Shown: positions 19,292 to 29,272 of the stretch, one piece after another
How positions within the stretch are numbered: the stretch's first letter is position 1
How the letters are laid out: each line of letters starts with the position of its first letter
Source: Hyphomicrobiaceae bacterium
GTDB lineage: Bacteria > Pseudomonadota > Alphaproteobacteria > Rhizobiales > Hyphomicrobiaceae
Assembly: GCA_021775735.1 (NCBI GenBank)
Contig: JAJFHG010000017.1
Coordinates: 18,347-82,346 of the forward strand
Direction: 5' to 3'
Length of the DNA stretch: 64,000 nt
Program-made: the position numbers and the translations under genes
Notes under the pieces: model-generated
What the model saw: only the letters and a program-made list of their open reading frames with translations
Told to the model about the DNA's origin: nothing
Database searches by the model: none

Positions 19292-19726
19292 ATGAGAGTT
19301 GCAGATATCCTTGAAGCAAAGGGAACACGTGTCAGCACAATCCGACGCGATGAAACGATTGGTGAACTCTCAAAACGCCTTGAAGATGAGCGCATGGGCG
19401 TGATGGTCGTAAGCGACGACGGCAAGACGTTACACGGCATCATTTCAGAACGCGATATTGCCTATGGACTCAATAAGCGTCGCGGTGCTCTACATCTTGT
19501 CAAGGTGTCGCTCCTGATGACCAAGGATGTGATCACATGCACGCGTGAAGCTTCAATTGAAACTGCTCTGCAATTGATGTCCGACAACAAAATTCGACAC
19601 ATTGTCGTGGTGAATCAAGATAATAACATTGACGGCGTCATCAGCATTCGAGACGCAATGGAAATTCGATTTGGCAAAGTATTAAATCGAGCCAGTGCCT
19701 TAAAAAGAGCGTCCGCGGTCCATTAG
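19292..19726 (+). CDS. Two-CBS-domain protein
   Basis: 144 residues made of two CBS motifs: the first around GVMVVSDDGKTLHGIISERD and the second around IRHIVVVNQDNNIDGVISIR. Such stand-alone proteins bind adenine nucleotides and usually regulate a partner or report energy charge. It starts after GGGAGA and runs divergently from hupS. No link to hydrogen metabolism is shown beyond position. Its partner is unknown. Confidence 0.85.
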   Translation: MRVADILEAKGTRVSTIRRDETIGELSKRLEDERMGVMVVSDDGKTLHGIISERDIAYGLNKRRGALHLVKVSLLMTKDVITCTREASIETALQLMSDNKIRHIVVVNQDNNIDGVISIRDAMEIRFGKVLNRASALKRASAVH

Positions 19727-19871
19727 TTTAAGCAAGTCGAACGCCCCGAACGACTACCCAGCATATTCCAATTGCCTTTTGTCAATGCGCCACTTTTGAG
19801 CGCGCCCACAATACGAACTGGGAACGCTTGGACCTAAACGTAGGGGCTCATTTAATTTTTGGCACCCAGCA

Positions 19872-20513
19872 ATGGATCAAACTGAATTTAAATCGGAACG
19901 TGCTCATATGGTGCGCGAGCAGGTTGTGTCTCGCGGAGTAAGAGATAGGCGAGTTCTTAAAGCCATGCGCCGCGTCCCGCGAGAGAAATTTGTGCCAACT
20001 AGAATGCAGCATGAGGCCTATAAAGATTCACCGCTGCCAATTCCAGGCGGGCAGACTATCTCCCAGCCATACATTGTGGCCTTCATGGTCAAGGCTTTGA
20101 ATTTAAGTGGCGGTGAAAAGGTTCTCGAAGTTGGTACAGGTTCAGGATACGCGGCAGCTGTCCTTGCAGAGATTGCCGCAGAAGTTTTTACCATCGAAAG
20201 AATCGGCGAATTGGCCGAAGGTGCCGCGACCGTGTTGAAAAATTCTGGCTACTCAAACGTTCATGTGCGACACGCGGACGGAACAGAAGGTTGGATCGGC
20301 GAAGCCCCATTCGATGCAATCTTAGTTTCAGCCGGTGCGCCTAAGGTGCCAAAGTCGCTTTTGAATCAACTTAAAATCGGCGGAAACCTTGTCCTTCCGA
20401 TCGGGCTTGCCCACCGGGCACAAGAATTGATCCGTGTCACACGTATTGGTGAAAATGAGTTTGAGCAAGAGGATCTTGCTGAGGTCTGCTTTGTTCCACT
20501 GATTGGCAAATAA
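19872..20513 (+). CDS. pcm: Protein-L-isoaspartate O-methyltransferase
   Basis: 213 residues, standard length. It has the SAM-binding motif VLEVGTGSGYAAAVLAEIA, the PCMT active-site region PLPIPGGQTISQPYIVAFM, and FDAILVSAGAPKVPKSLL. The enzyme methylates isoaspartyl residues in damaged proteins and starts their repair. It stands alone between the CBS gene and the polysaccharide locus, with about 145 bases upstream in which no clear promoter is seen. Confidence 0.95.
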   Translation: MDQTEFKSERAHMVREQVVSRGVRDRRVLKAMRRVPREKFVPTRMQHEAYKDSPLPIPGGQTISQPYIVAFMVKALNLSGGEKVLEVGTGSGYAAAVLAEIAAEVFTIERIGELAEGAATVLKNSGYSNVHVRHADGTEGWIGEAPFDAILVSAGAPKVPKSLLNQLKIGGNLVLPIGLAHRAQELIRVTRIGENEFEQEDLAEVCFVPLIGK

Positions 20514-20809
20514 GGTTGGGAAGTTGAGAGCGGGGATGCAGCCGAGCGCTCCCGAGCACGCGTTACTCAAAGGCGAAAGGTTCACGGCGTTTCATGTGCC
20601 GACTGGCTGCACAATTTTTGTCCAGCCCCCTTTTGTGAGACACTTTGATGTCGAAGAATTCAACGTCAAGAGAAGTTTTTCTGCGCCCTCCTGTGCCATA
20701 ATTTCTACATCAAATTTACTATTAATCACAGCAGCCTAGCTCGCCGCGTTAACTCTTGTGCTAAATTGAGACATGAGTTAAGTTTGTGTTGAAGAGTTAG
20801 GTTGTGTTG

Positions 20810-22621
20810 ATGCGTACCTTTACCCCAGTAGTTCTTTTTTGCGCTGCAATATTTTCCGCGTCCACAGTGGGCGCCGCACCCACAAATACGCTCCCGGCAC
20901 CTACTGACGATCGCTGTGTAAATATTTTCCACGACGAGTCGATTGCGGCCGCTGGGCAAAAGATAAGCGGCCCGATCAACGCAATTATGTTGGCCAACCT
21001 GCTGGGACATTGGCCTAGTTATGAAGTTCGTGCCCGCCCAATTCTGTCGTACACGACTGCAATGCTGAATGCGTGCAAGGCAACAATCTACCTTGGCACA
21101 ACTGAAGACCCAGAAATTCCAGATGCTTTCCTTGAAGATTTCTTTTCAAGTTCACGATCCATTGCCTGGGTCGGATTTGGTGTCGATCAATTAGATTCAG
21201 ATCAGTTCATAAAGACGTTCGGCCACCGTGTGGATGGCACAGTATCTATAGACGACCCAGACGAAGCCGATGCCGCGTTTTATCAGTATGTTACCTACAA
21301 AGACAGTCTGTTTAGGAAAAGCGTCGACATCACCAACGGCAAACCAGATGGTGCGTTTGCGGCGGTGCAATTTCTTTTGGCGCGCGAAGACGGACGCAAG
21401 CATGTCGTAGCTGATCTCATCCACAACAAGACATTTCGATCAACGCCGTATTTTTTGCGTGCCAAGACCAAATATGTCGTGGGCGACATACCATTCTCCT
21501 ATATGCACGAGGCTGATCGTTACTTTGCCTTCGCGGATCTATTATTTGATATTTTAGGAGAGAAACCCTACCGCAGCACGCACTTCGCTTTTGCGCGCAT
21601 GGAAGATATTCACGCCAACTATGAGATTCCGCTGCTCGACGCGGCAATAGAGACTCTGAAGTCGGAGGGCGTGCCAATTTCCATGGCCCATATCCCGATG
21701 TTCATGGATCCACTCAACGCCTTTGGCGCCGGAAAGTTCCAAAAACCGCAACCAGCGACCGATGTGAAGTCCTTTGCCAAGAATGTTGCAGAGTTAAAGA
21801 CTGATAGTTCGACAGCAATCATTTGGCATGGTGTGACGCATCAGTTCGGGCTCACTAAGAATCCTCATACCGGAACATCCGGTGATGACTATGAGTTCTG
21901 GGACATGGTCAACAATAAGCCAGTCGCCGGAGCAAGTGTTGAAGCTACGCTCTCTCGTCTGGAGAGCGCGCTTCCAGTTTTCCAAGCCTATAAACAACAG
22001 CCCCGCTACTGGGTCACACCACATTACCAGGCCTCAGCACTCGATAACCGCGTGTTTGGCGAGGTGTTCCCCTGGCAAGTGGGAAGAGTGACGTATTATT
22101 CGTCTTCATTTGGAGCAACATTTACCATTCCGGCGGCGAGCCGAGATGCATCATCGAAAATGAAAGCGGTTACAAAGTCCAAACTACAAGCCTTAAAGAA
22201 AAAGTCTTGGAGTGATTTGGACACCCGGTCCGAACAGCCGCTCACGCAAATGTTCCCATTCGAAATTTATCGCGACGTATATGGACAAAGGATCGTACCC
22301 GAGACGCTCAACTATTTGTCATATGCGACGTCTGATCAAACGGCATTTGTCCGCACATCTGATGACATGCTTGCAGATGCGCGTCGCAACAAGGTCGTGC
22401 GTGATTATTGGGCATCCTTCTTTTTCCACCCGTACGTATTTTCAAGCAAAAAGAACGGCGGGACAGGGAAGTTTCAGGGTGACACATTCGAATTACGAAA
22501 ACTCGTAATCGGCCTGAAGCTGCTCGGCTACCGGTTCACGTCATTGCCGAACTTCGAGCAAAGCGTGGGAGGCAATCAGGAAAATAAGAGAGCAGGATTG
22601 CAAGACCCTGCCAAGAAATAG
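20810..22621 (+). CDS. Exported DUF2334-type polysaccharide deacetylase
   Basis: 603 residues from the ATG at 20810; GTG and TTG codons lie just upstream in frame. The signal peptide is MRTFTPVVLFCAAIFSASTV followed by GAAP. The central region contains FARMEDIHANYEIPLL and WHGVTHQFG, typical of the DUF2334 branch of polysaccharide deacetylases (NodB-like fold). It probably removes acetyl groups from a polysaccharide in the periplasm. It is followed 32 bases later by the NfrB-type glycosyltransferase and then by wecB, suggesting N-acetylhexosamine polymer modification. Confidence 0.8.
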   Translation: MRTFTPVVLFCAAIFSASTVGAAPTNTLPAPTDDRCVNIFHDESIAAAGQKISGPINAIMLANLLGHWPSYEVRARPILSYTTAMLNACKATIYLGTTEDPEIPDAFLEDFFSSSRSIAWVGFGVDQLDSDQFIKTFGHRVDGTVSIDDPDEADAAFYQYVTYKDSLFRKSVDITNGKPDGAFAAVQFLLAREDGRKHVVADLIHNKTFRSTPYFLRAKTKYVVGDIPFSYMHEADRYFAFADLLFDILGEKPYRSTHFAFARMEDIHANYEIPLLDAAIETLKSEGVPISMAHIPMFMDPLNAFGAGKFQKPQPATDVKSFAKNVAELKTDSSTAIIWHGVTHQFGLTKNPHTGTSGDDYEFWDMVNNKPVAGASVEATLSRLESALPVFQAYKQQPRYWVTPHYQASALDNRVFGEVFPWQVGRVTYYSSSFGATFTIPAASRDASSKMKAVTKSKLQALKKKSWSDLDTRSEQPLTQMFPFEIYRDVYGQRIVPETLNYLSYATSDQTAFVRTSDDMLADARRNKVVRDYWASFFFHPYVFSSKKNGGTGKFQGDTFELRKLVIGLKLLGYRFTSLPNFEQSVGGNQENKRAGLQDPAKK

Positions 22622-22653
22622 ATGCGTGCGCTCCGTGTTGTTTGGGGGCAAAA

Positions 22654-25476
22654 GTGGCACTGACTGACCTATATATTGGATGCCTTTTGGTATTCGGCCT
22701 GTTGATTTTAATAGCATCGATTGATGATCTCATCATTGATGTGCTCGTCGCATGCAAACTCAAAAAACCTCGAATTCCTCTTTTCAAGCCCTCAACGCGC
22801 CCGAAAAGGAGAACAAAAAATCCAAAAATTTCGGTGTGTATTGCAAATTGGCACGAGGCGGATGTCCTCAAACCAATGGTCGAGGGCAATCTCAAAAACT
22901 TAAAGTACGATAATTTTCAGCTTGTCTTGGGTGTTTATCCTAACGATGAAGAAACCGTTCGCGTGGCTGCAACACTTGCGAGAGCTCATCCCAAGCATGT
23001 CAAAGTTGTGATCAACAGACGCAATGGGCCAACGTCAAAAGGCCAAATGCTGAACGAAGTATTTGCAAACCTGTTTTTGGACGAAGATACAGCGCCTGAT
23101 CTTGCTGTCATTCACGACAGCGAAGACATGATCGCACCCTCCTCATTTGGATTGTACGCTCAGCTCTCACGCGACTATGCGATGATCCAAATCCCGGTCT
23201 TTTCTCTGGATTCGAGAAACCGTTCGCTCGTTGGCGCGAGTTATATGGAGGAATTTGCTGAGCGACATTCACGCGAGATGTTGCTCCGCTCACAACTTGG
23301 CGCGTTTGTTCCCTCTGCAGGCGTCGGCACCTGCATCAGAAAAGATCTCATCCTGCATTTTCTGAAAAAACGATCGCGTGTGTTGCGGCCTGACAGCATT
23401 ACCGAAGATTACATTCTTGGTGCCGAGGCCCACGCAGACGGGTTTAAAACCACGTTTGCTGCATTTCGTGACCCTCATCATTCTGGCAATCCAATTATTG
23501 CAACGCTGGAATATTTTCCTAAAGATCTATGGGCATCAATCCGGCAAAAAACACGATGGGTCTACGGAATTTCGTTTGAAAGCACAGCCAAACTCGGCTG
23601 GCATAAAAGGCCCGGCTGGAACCTGTTCTTTCAATACCGGGATCGCAAAGGCGCGATCACAAACATTCTGCCGTTAATCTCACTTTTTCTTCTGGGTATC
23701 GGATTGATTGGGCGCCCAGACATGTCGCATCTCGGCACATTTTTGACAGCGGGCCTGTTTCTCGTACTGATTGCAAACACGTTGAATATTTTTGTGCGCA
23801 TTATCATTAAAGCGTTGGCTTTTCGCGATGTTTATGGATATTTCAACATTCTCGGCCTTTTAACACGATGGCCCGTATCACTGGTCGTAAACGCGATTGC
23901 CGTTTTGCGTGCGTGGAACATGTTCTTGGTCGAGTCGAGATTTGCATCAAGAGAAGTATCGTGGGCGAAGACCATGCACGAAATTCCTCTTTCTTTTGAT
24001 TTTATCACCGAGCCCGGCCGCACACTCAGTCCAGTACCGGTTGAGGCGAAGGGTCGGCGCTGGCAATACGACAGCACGCAAGCCGTTTACAGTACGGTCG
24101 CAACCATTGGAGTCGTTGGTCTTGCATTAGCACTGGTTTGGCCTGAACCGGAGCAACGTCTTGCGCAGCAACCGGCAACCGAGCTTGTCCCTGAAATAGT
24201 TACGGCATCACTTCAAAGCCCGCGGCAACAGGAGAGGCCAATCCTGGACAGCTCAGCGGAAGCTCCTCAAGTTAATCGCAATGAATTGATCATCCAAAAA
24301 CAAGACCAGACAAATAGAATTTCAACGCCTCAAAGCTTGCGTGAGCATCTGATATTCAACTCTCATAGAAATTTGGAGGATGCAGTCCGCAAACAGTTGA
24401 TACGCGTTGCAGCCGCCGAAGATCTGATCGTTGCCCGTGCCGCAATCTCAAGGCAGGAGCTTAACTTCGTTGAACCAGAGAACAAAAGAAGGCCAGCGCA
24501 AATGGCGTTTGGTCATGCCAGCCAGAAAAAAAACACCTCAAAACAACACCGGAAGGCTCTAAACCGAGCACGGAAATCTTTGTCTTCTATCACCGCACGT
24601 GACAAGCATATATTGAAATACTATCGATTGGTTGCCAACACCGCAACAAACAGACGCCAGAGAATACAACACGTTGCAACACAGGCCATTCAGAAAAGCA
24701 GCAGCGAAGACAAAAAAATTAAATTCCTGGCAGACATCATGCAGGAGTCTGTAATCACGAAACGCCAGCGACGTCATATGATGATGGCATTTCTTTCAGG
24801 CACAGCAGGCGACAGCCAACACACGGACATCACTATTAGCGCCCGAAGTTCGCTTTTTGCCAGTAAAAGTGTTGACGATGCTGTGCTTAGAAAAATGCGT
24901 CTCAGTGATTACAGCCGAACTGACACAGTCGATTTGTTAAGAACGCACAAAAGTGGAAGTGCTCAGGCACGCATTCACGCCGAGGCATCGATACACGCTG
25001 GAAAAAGATCTGATCAGTTAATAATGGCGCGTGCCACCAATTCCGTCATCGCACGCACTACGAGTGCCGAAGCTAAAAAAGACCAAACTTCAGCCGCACC
25101 AACAAGAACTGCAAGTGCTGAATTTGGCGATTTAATCGTTGTCTACGCGCGAAAAATCACACGCGATCAGATCAGGGCAGCACAAAAACACAACCAACAA
25201 CTTTTGTCCGCAGCGATGGCCGAAAACGTATTGCGCGACGACAACAAACCAAATTCAACCAGAGTTTCAATACTGGTACGCAAAGCACAGCAGCGTGCCA
25301 ACGCCTGGTTACGGCGCAACAACCTGACTTTATCTGACATTGGCCTTGTTAAGAAAAGGAGGCGTTCATGCCAGGACCTTCTATGTGTCGACGGTATACT
25401 TGGCAATAAGACAAAGACGGTTCTGATTGCGATCGGCGAAAGGGATTCTGGCTTTTTACAGAGAAAACCGCCGTAA
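22654..25476 (+). CDS. NfrB-type membrane glycosyltransferase with long basic C-terminal extension
   Basis: 940 residues from GTG 22654, which has GGGGGC seven bases upstream; a TTG at 22642 is an alternative. N-terminal membrane helix (LVFGLLILIASIDDLIIDVL), GT2 domain with GVYPNDEETV, HDSEDMI, VPSAGVGTC, SITEDYILG and RQKTRWVYG, then YRDRKGAITN and several membrane segments. These motifs match NfrB, the phage-N4 receptor glycosyltransferase. Instead of the MshEN c-di-GMP domain of E. coli NfrB, the C-terminal ~450 residues contain one more hydrophobic helix, then an Arg/Lys/Gln/Ala-rich region and a last segment (CVDGILGNKTKTVL) reminiscent of a peptidoglycan-binding repeat. Confidence 0.88.
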   Translation: MALTDLYIGCLLVFGLLILIASIDDLIIDVLVACKLKKPRIPLFKPSTRPKRRTKNPKISVCIANWHEADVLKPMVEGNLKNLKYDNFQLVLGVYPNDEETVRVAATLARAHPKHVKVVINRRNGPTSKGQMLNEVFANLFLDEDTAPDLAVIHDSEDMIAPSSFGLYAQLSRDYAMIQIPVFSLDSRNRSLVGASYMEEFAERHSREMLLRSQLGAFVPSAGVGTCIRKDLILHFLKKRSRVLRPDSITEDYILGAEAHADGFKTTFAAFRDPHHSGNPIIATLEYFPKDLWASIRQKTRWVYGISFESTAKLGWHKRPGWNLFFQYRDRKGAITNILPLISLFLLGIGLIGRPDMSHLGTFLTAGLFLVLIANTLNIFVRIIIKALAFRDVYGYFNILGLLTRWPVSLVVNAIAVLRAWNMFLVESRFASREVSWAKTMHEIPLSFDFITEPGRTLSPVPVEAKGRRWQYDSTQAVYSTVATIGVVGLALALVWPEPEQRLAQQPATELVPEIVTASLQSPRQQERPILDSSAEAPQVNRNELIIQKQDQTNRISTPQSLREHLIFNSHRNLEDAVRKQLIRVAAAEDLIVARAAISRQELNFVEPENKRRPAQMAFGHASQKKNTSKQHRKALNRARKSLSSITARDKHILKYYRLVANTATNRRQRIQHVATQAIQKSSSEDKKIKFLADIMQESVITKRQRRHMMMAFLSGTAGDSQHTDITISARSSLFASKSVDDAVLRKMRLSDYSRTDTVDLLRTHKSGSAQARIHAEASIHAGKRSDQLIMARATNSVIARTTSAEAKKDQTSAAPTRTASAEFGDLIVVYARKITRDQIRAAQKHNQQLLSAAMAENVLRDDNKPNSTRVSILVRKAQQRANAWLRRNNLTLSDIGLVKKRRRSCQDLLCVDGILGNKTKTVLIAIGERDSGFLQRKPP

Positions 25477-25533
25477 GAAGTGTGGTGCCGTAGGATGCAA
25501 AGTTTGAGTGAGAAAAAGTGAAGGGTTGTCAGT

Positions 25534-26685
25534 GTGCATAAGTCCTTAATCGTATTTGGAACACGACCAGAAATCATAAAGCTTGGCCCAGTATATCAAG
25601 CTCTCAAGCGTAATAACTTATGTGAGGTGCATGCCTGTTGGACAGGCCAGCACGTTGAACTTGCCGATGGGTTATCCGAGGTGTTTGATATTCAAATTGA
25701 TTTCACTTGTGACGATATAGTGAAGCGTGTTGGATTGACTGAAAAAGTTGGTCGCATGCTAGAATTTCTGAGCCAACTTTTAAACGAGGAGAACTACGAT
25801 TCTCTGGTTGTTCAGGGCGACACCGCGTCCGCAATGGCGGGCGCCATCGCCGGATTTCTTTCCCGAACACCTGTTGCGCATGTCGAGGCTGGTCTTCGTA
25901 CTCATGACCTCTATTCACCGTGGCCAGAGGAATTCTCTCGGCGGGTAATCAGCATTGCCGGCTCAAAGCACTATGCACCCACGGAGGCAGCGCGCACTAA
26001 TCTACGCAACGAGGGAATTTCTGCCCGTAATATTATAGTCACTGGTAATACCGTTGTGGATGCGGTGCAGTTCGTTCGTCGCAAGATTAAGAGTAGCTAC
26101 ACGCCTCGCTGCAAGGAGCTTCTCAATATTCCCAGCAATAAGAAGTTAATTCTGGTTACGGGGCACCGACGAGAAAATATTGGGGCACCGTTCTTGCGAA
26201 TTTTGGATGCGCTTCAACAACTCGCCAACGATGGGGACAAATGCTTGGTGTTCCCGGTCCATCTCAATCCCGAGGTCAAAAATGCAGTAAGGGAACATCT
26301 TGGTTCATCTCCAAACATTTTGTTGGTGCCACCGTTGCTATATCCGGATTTCATTTATCTTCTTGGTCGAGCATGGACAGTCATCACCGACTCCGGCGGG
26401 ATTCAGGAAGAGGCACCGAGCTTCAAACTCCCAATCATCATTACGCGCGAAACGACCGAGCGTCCGGAGGTTATTAAAGCTGGATTTGGAAAATTGGTGG
26501 GTTCCAACACAACTCAGATTGTCACCTGGGCGCGGATGCTCAGTGAAGGGCGAGAGCCCACCAGGCTTCCATTTAACAATCCCTTTGGCGACGGTAACGC
26601 AGGTGAGCGCATTGCTGCCGATCTCATAGGCGATCGTGGCCAGTCGCACCTAAATGTTTCTGACGCGCAAATTGCGTTGATATAG
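25534..26685 (+). CDS. wecB: UDP-N-acetylglucosamine 2-epimerase
   Basis: 383 residues from GTG. Motifs include FGTRPEIIKLGPV, VQGDTASAMAGA, VEAGLRTHDLYSPWPEE, VTGHRRENIG and TDSGGIQEEAPS, all characteristic of the non-hydrolysing WecB/MnaA family. It interconverts UDP-GlcNAc and UDP-ManNAc in the cytoplasm. The gene follows the NfrB-type transferase by 57 bases on the same strand, so it likely supplies UDP-ManNAc to that enzyme. It ends about 30 bases before the convergent glycoside hydrolase gene. Confidence 0.96.
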   Translation: MHKSLIVFGTRPEIIKLGPVYQALKRNNLCEVHACWTGQHVELADGLSEVFDIQIDFTCDDIVKRVGLTEKVGRMLEFLSQLLNEENYDSLVVQGDTASAMAGAIAGFLSRTPVAHVEAGLRTHDLYSPWPEEFSRRVISIAGSKHYAPTEAARTNLRNEGISARNIIVTGNTVVDAVQFVRRKIKSSYTPRCKELLNIPSNKKLILVTGHRRENIGAPFLRILDALQQLANDGDKCLVFPVHLNPEVKNAVREHLGSSPNILLVPPLLYPDFIYLLGRAWTVITDSGGIQEEAPSFKLPIIITRETTERPEVIKAGFGKLVGSNTTQIVTWARMLSEGREPTRLPFNNPFGDGNAGERIAADLIGDRGQSHLNVSDAQIALI

Positions 26686-26715
26686 AGTTGCGTTGAATGC
26701 GGCCACATCGAACAG

Positions 26716-27828
26716 CTATAAATCTGTCACGATTGCAGACTTTATCACCGCGCTGATATCGGAATTGGGTTCAATGCGATAGTTGCTGTCCTCGTAAGGA
26801 TCGATACTCCAGTGCCAGAAATCAACGCCCTGAAGCCAGTTACCTTGCGTCCGCAAAACGCCGAGCACAGCTCTGTACGCTTTTAGAGCCTCATCACGAT
26901 CAACGATTGTAGATGGCAGTTCGTTTGAGGGTTCAGAAACGGAAGTGTCAAATGGAACGACGCCCCATTCACTAATAAAAATGGGCTTATTCAATTGCCT
27001 TGAAAAGGCTTTCAATCGTTGCATGAAACGCTCAAAGTTTTTCGTGATCATTTCTTCCGATGGATTGCCCGCCCCACGGCTCTGTGCCTCGGTGGCGAGT
27101 GGCGCGTAGGCATCAATTCCAATTTCGTCAAGATCATCCCAAAAGCCAACTTCTTCATATTCATTGAAGTTTGCTGCGTAACTAACCACGCACTTATCAC
27201 AGTGCAATATCTGCTTACAGGCGCCGATCAGGTGTTGCCAAAAGGATAGAAATTCAGACTTTGATGTAAGGCCGCGTAACTCTGAGCCAACATAAAATCG
27301 CGAAGCACTAATTTCTTTGGCAAAGAGTGCAAGTTCTTGCACATACCGTCCATACGTCTCAGTAAATTCGTGTCGTGCCTCACCGTCGAGGCTGAGAAAG
27401 CCCCGCCAAACGTCACCAGCACCAACATCATTATCAATCTCGACCCACGGGCGAACACTAACCTCCATGCCAAGGGATGCTGCTTCTTGTGCCGCAGCCA
27501 GCAACACAGCCATGGAAGGTGGACGCTCAAGGTTGTTGACACTTTCTCGACTGACGCTGCCAGTAGTTGGATTGACGAATGCATAGGAAACCAGCGTCAC
27601 GCGGCGAAGCCCGCAGGCATACATTTCCTGAACGCCATCCCGCCATCGCACAGGATCTTCATTCGCCATGCCATTCCAGGCAACGGCGCTGGCTCCATAG
27701 AGGCGCTGATTAGTTTTGAGATACTTGTTGTTAGCGTTACACTCGCCAATGAGCGGCAACGGAGCAAGCGCACTGCAGCTTCCAGCTCCAATCATAAATC
27801 TACGTCGACTGACGAGACACCGCTGCAA
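26716..27828 (-). CDS. Tat-exported GH113-like glycoside hydrolase
   Basis: 370 residues from TTG, supported by GAGG six bases upstream and by the Tat motif SRRRFMIG that starts before the first ATG. The body looks like a TIM-barrel hydrolase: YVGSELRGL (candidate acid/base Glu), IGIDAYAPL, and FISEWGVVPFD (candidate nucleophile Glu). The pattern is closest to GH113-type mannanase-like proteins, though the substrate cannot be read from sequence. It lies downstream of bcsS on the same strand and faces wecB, so it may trim the glycan made by the locus. Confidence 0.7.
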   Translation of the reverse strand: MQRCLVSRRRFMIGAGSCSALAPLPLIGECNANNKYLKTNQRLYGASAVAWNGMANEDPVRWRDGVQEMYACGLRRVTLVSYAFVNPTTGSVSRESVNNLERPPSMAVLLAAAQEAASLGMEVSVRPWVEIDNDVGAGDVWRGFLSLDGEARHEFTETYGRYVQELALFAKEISASRFYVGSELRGLTSKSEFLSFWQHLIGACKQILHCDKCVVSYAANFNEYEEVGFWDDLDEIGIDAYAPLATEAQSRGAGNPSEEMITKNFERFMQRLKAFSRQLNKPIFISEWGVVPFDTSVSEPSNELPSTIVDRDEALKAYRAVLGVLRTQGNWLQGVDFWHWSIDPYEDSNYRIEPNSDISAVIKSAIVTDL

Positions 27829-27981
27829 ATCTGTACCTCAGAGCCCGCCGCAACAATCAGTTGACGAAAACACACGCACGAGACATCTCAACACGCCATG
27901 AGATCCAAGGCGCGTAGAAACGTCGGCCTAATTTTTAAAGGCTAGTATAGCACTTACGTACGGGTACGACAGAGCAATTTT

Positions 27982-28770
27982 TTAGAAGGAAACAGAGAAC
28001 GAAACCCCACCATATGTCCCCTCATCACCAGAGGCATCTGGTCCGTCTCCATCATCAGCAAACTGATGACCAGCATATACCGTGATTTCGGATTCGTTTA
28101 CCGGCGTCAGGTTAAACCGGAATGTTGCAAACCCGCCCAGGCGTTGGATATCGCCAGATTCATCGCCGGACACAGCGCCCTCAGGACCGAATGCAAACCG
28201 CCGCGTATTATACCCCAGTCGGAGTTGTGCATAGTAGGTTTCAAAAGCTGTCGAGTAGCTACCGTTAATACTGACAAACAAAGGTGTCTCTGTACTTGTT
28301 TCCAGGTCACCCGCTACTTTGAAGCCGACCTCATCGCCGCGAATTATCTCGGTTGGTACGTCGGGGCTTAAGTCATAGTCCAGATAGTCAACACCAATAT
28401 AAATCGTCGCCGTCACAAATCCTCGCGTGAATTGGTAGCCGATCATCACGTCGCCACCGTGCATGTCACCATCTACCTGACCGCCAGGCACGGTAATTTC
28501 ATCGTATTCGAAGTCCCCGTATTGACCGAGAACGCGCAATACAAATCCATCTTTGCCAAAGTTCCGCTGCAGAGAAATCAGCGCTCCTGTATAGTAGGAG
28601 CTGGAGTTTTTTGCCCAATCCGCCCCCGAGAAGGTATAGACGGACGTGACATGCTCCGCTTCATCTTGCGCTACGGCAAGATGGGATTGTGACACGACAA
28701 ACGCGGATGCCAAGACCAAAGCGATCAAAACATCACGCAAGCCGCACAGGGCCACTTTTAAAGTTTGCAT
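27982..28770 (-). CDS. bcsS: Cellulose biosynthesis-associated protein BcsS
   Basis: 262 residues with a signal peptide (LRDVLIALVLASAFVVSQSH, mature after AVAQ). The rest alternates short hydrophobic beta strands with charged turns (GALISLQRNFG, MIGYQFTRGFVTATIYIG, LRLGYNTRRFAFGPEGAVSG) and ends with an aromatic/hydrophobic residue (SFSVSF), as in an outer-membrane barrel. This matches the BcsS family of alphaproteobacteria. No bcsAB genes are nearby, so here it may serve the NfrB-type glycan instead of cellulose. Confidence 0.75.
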   Translation of the reverse strand: MQTLKVALCGLRDVLIALVLASAFVVSQSHLAVAQDEAEHVTSVYTFSGADWAKNSSSYYTGALISLQRNFGKDGFVLRVLGQYGDFEYDEITVPGGQVDGDMHGGDVMIGYQFTRGFVTATIYIGVDYLDYDLSPDVPTEIIRGDEVGFKVAGDLETSTETPLFVSINGSYSTAFETYYAQLRLGYNTRRFAFGPEGAVSGDESGDIQRLGGFATFRFNLTPVNESEITVYAGHQFADDGDGPDASGDEGTYGGVSFSVSF

Positions 28771-29272
28771 GTAATACCACCCTCATGAGTCGACGTTATT
28801 GACGACACTATAGTGATTCGCGGCATGACAACTGCGGCCCAAGCCTGGACTGACCAGACCCACGTTAAAATTCTGACTTTGTGGGCAAAAAAAACACACA
28901 CCTTTATAACCTCTGACGTGAGATGAGGTTAAAGGCCGTAGGTCCACCCACCAGCCTTTCCACAAAAAATTGAGCACAGTTTAAAAATATTGTTGATTGA
29001 CAAGAACAGCACTTGACTATTCGCGAATCAGATAACGCCTTCTTAAAAAAAACGTCACGAGACCGAGCCTGACCCAAAATTGCGCCACGCCGCGATCGCC
29101 GGCCTCACGGACCGGGCGTTTCTCAAGCAAATAGCGCAAAACAATCAGAACTTTGCGAACAGGGCGTAGAAACAATCCGCTAAGACGCGGGAAGAACGGG
29201 TGAACGCATTGACGAAAAAAACAAGAAAGAAGACGCCGCGATAACGCTGTGCAATCGAATAGTCACGCAGCT
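28771..29272. other. Intergenic region between hemA and bcsS
   Basis: About 500 bases. The bcsS leader occupies the first part. A minus-strand open frame ending at 29017 (arginine-rich, no ATG or GTG start, possible TTG at 29175) directly follows hemA, but it has no ribosome site and I do not call it. No clear terminator was found after hemA. Confidence 0.45.

Noticed and set aside
20503..20739. 78-residue frame after pcm
   Set aside because: No ribosome site, overlaps the pcm end, no family or compositional support.
28916..28938. AACCTC/GAGGTT inverted repeat upstream of bcsS
   Set aside because: Only six-base arms with a long loop and no T-run; not enough to call a terminator or operator.
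29017..29175. Arginine-rich minus-strand frame directly after hemA
   Set aside because: Only a TTG could start it and no Shine-Dalgarno is present; kept only as a remark on the intergenic region.
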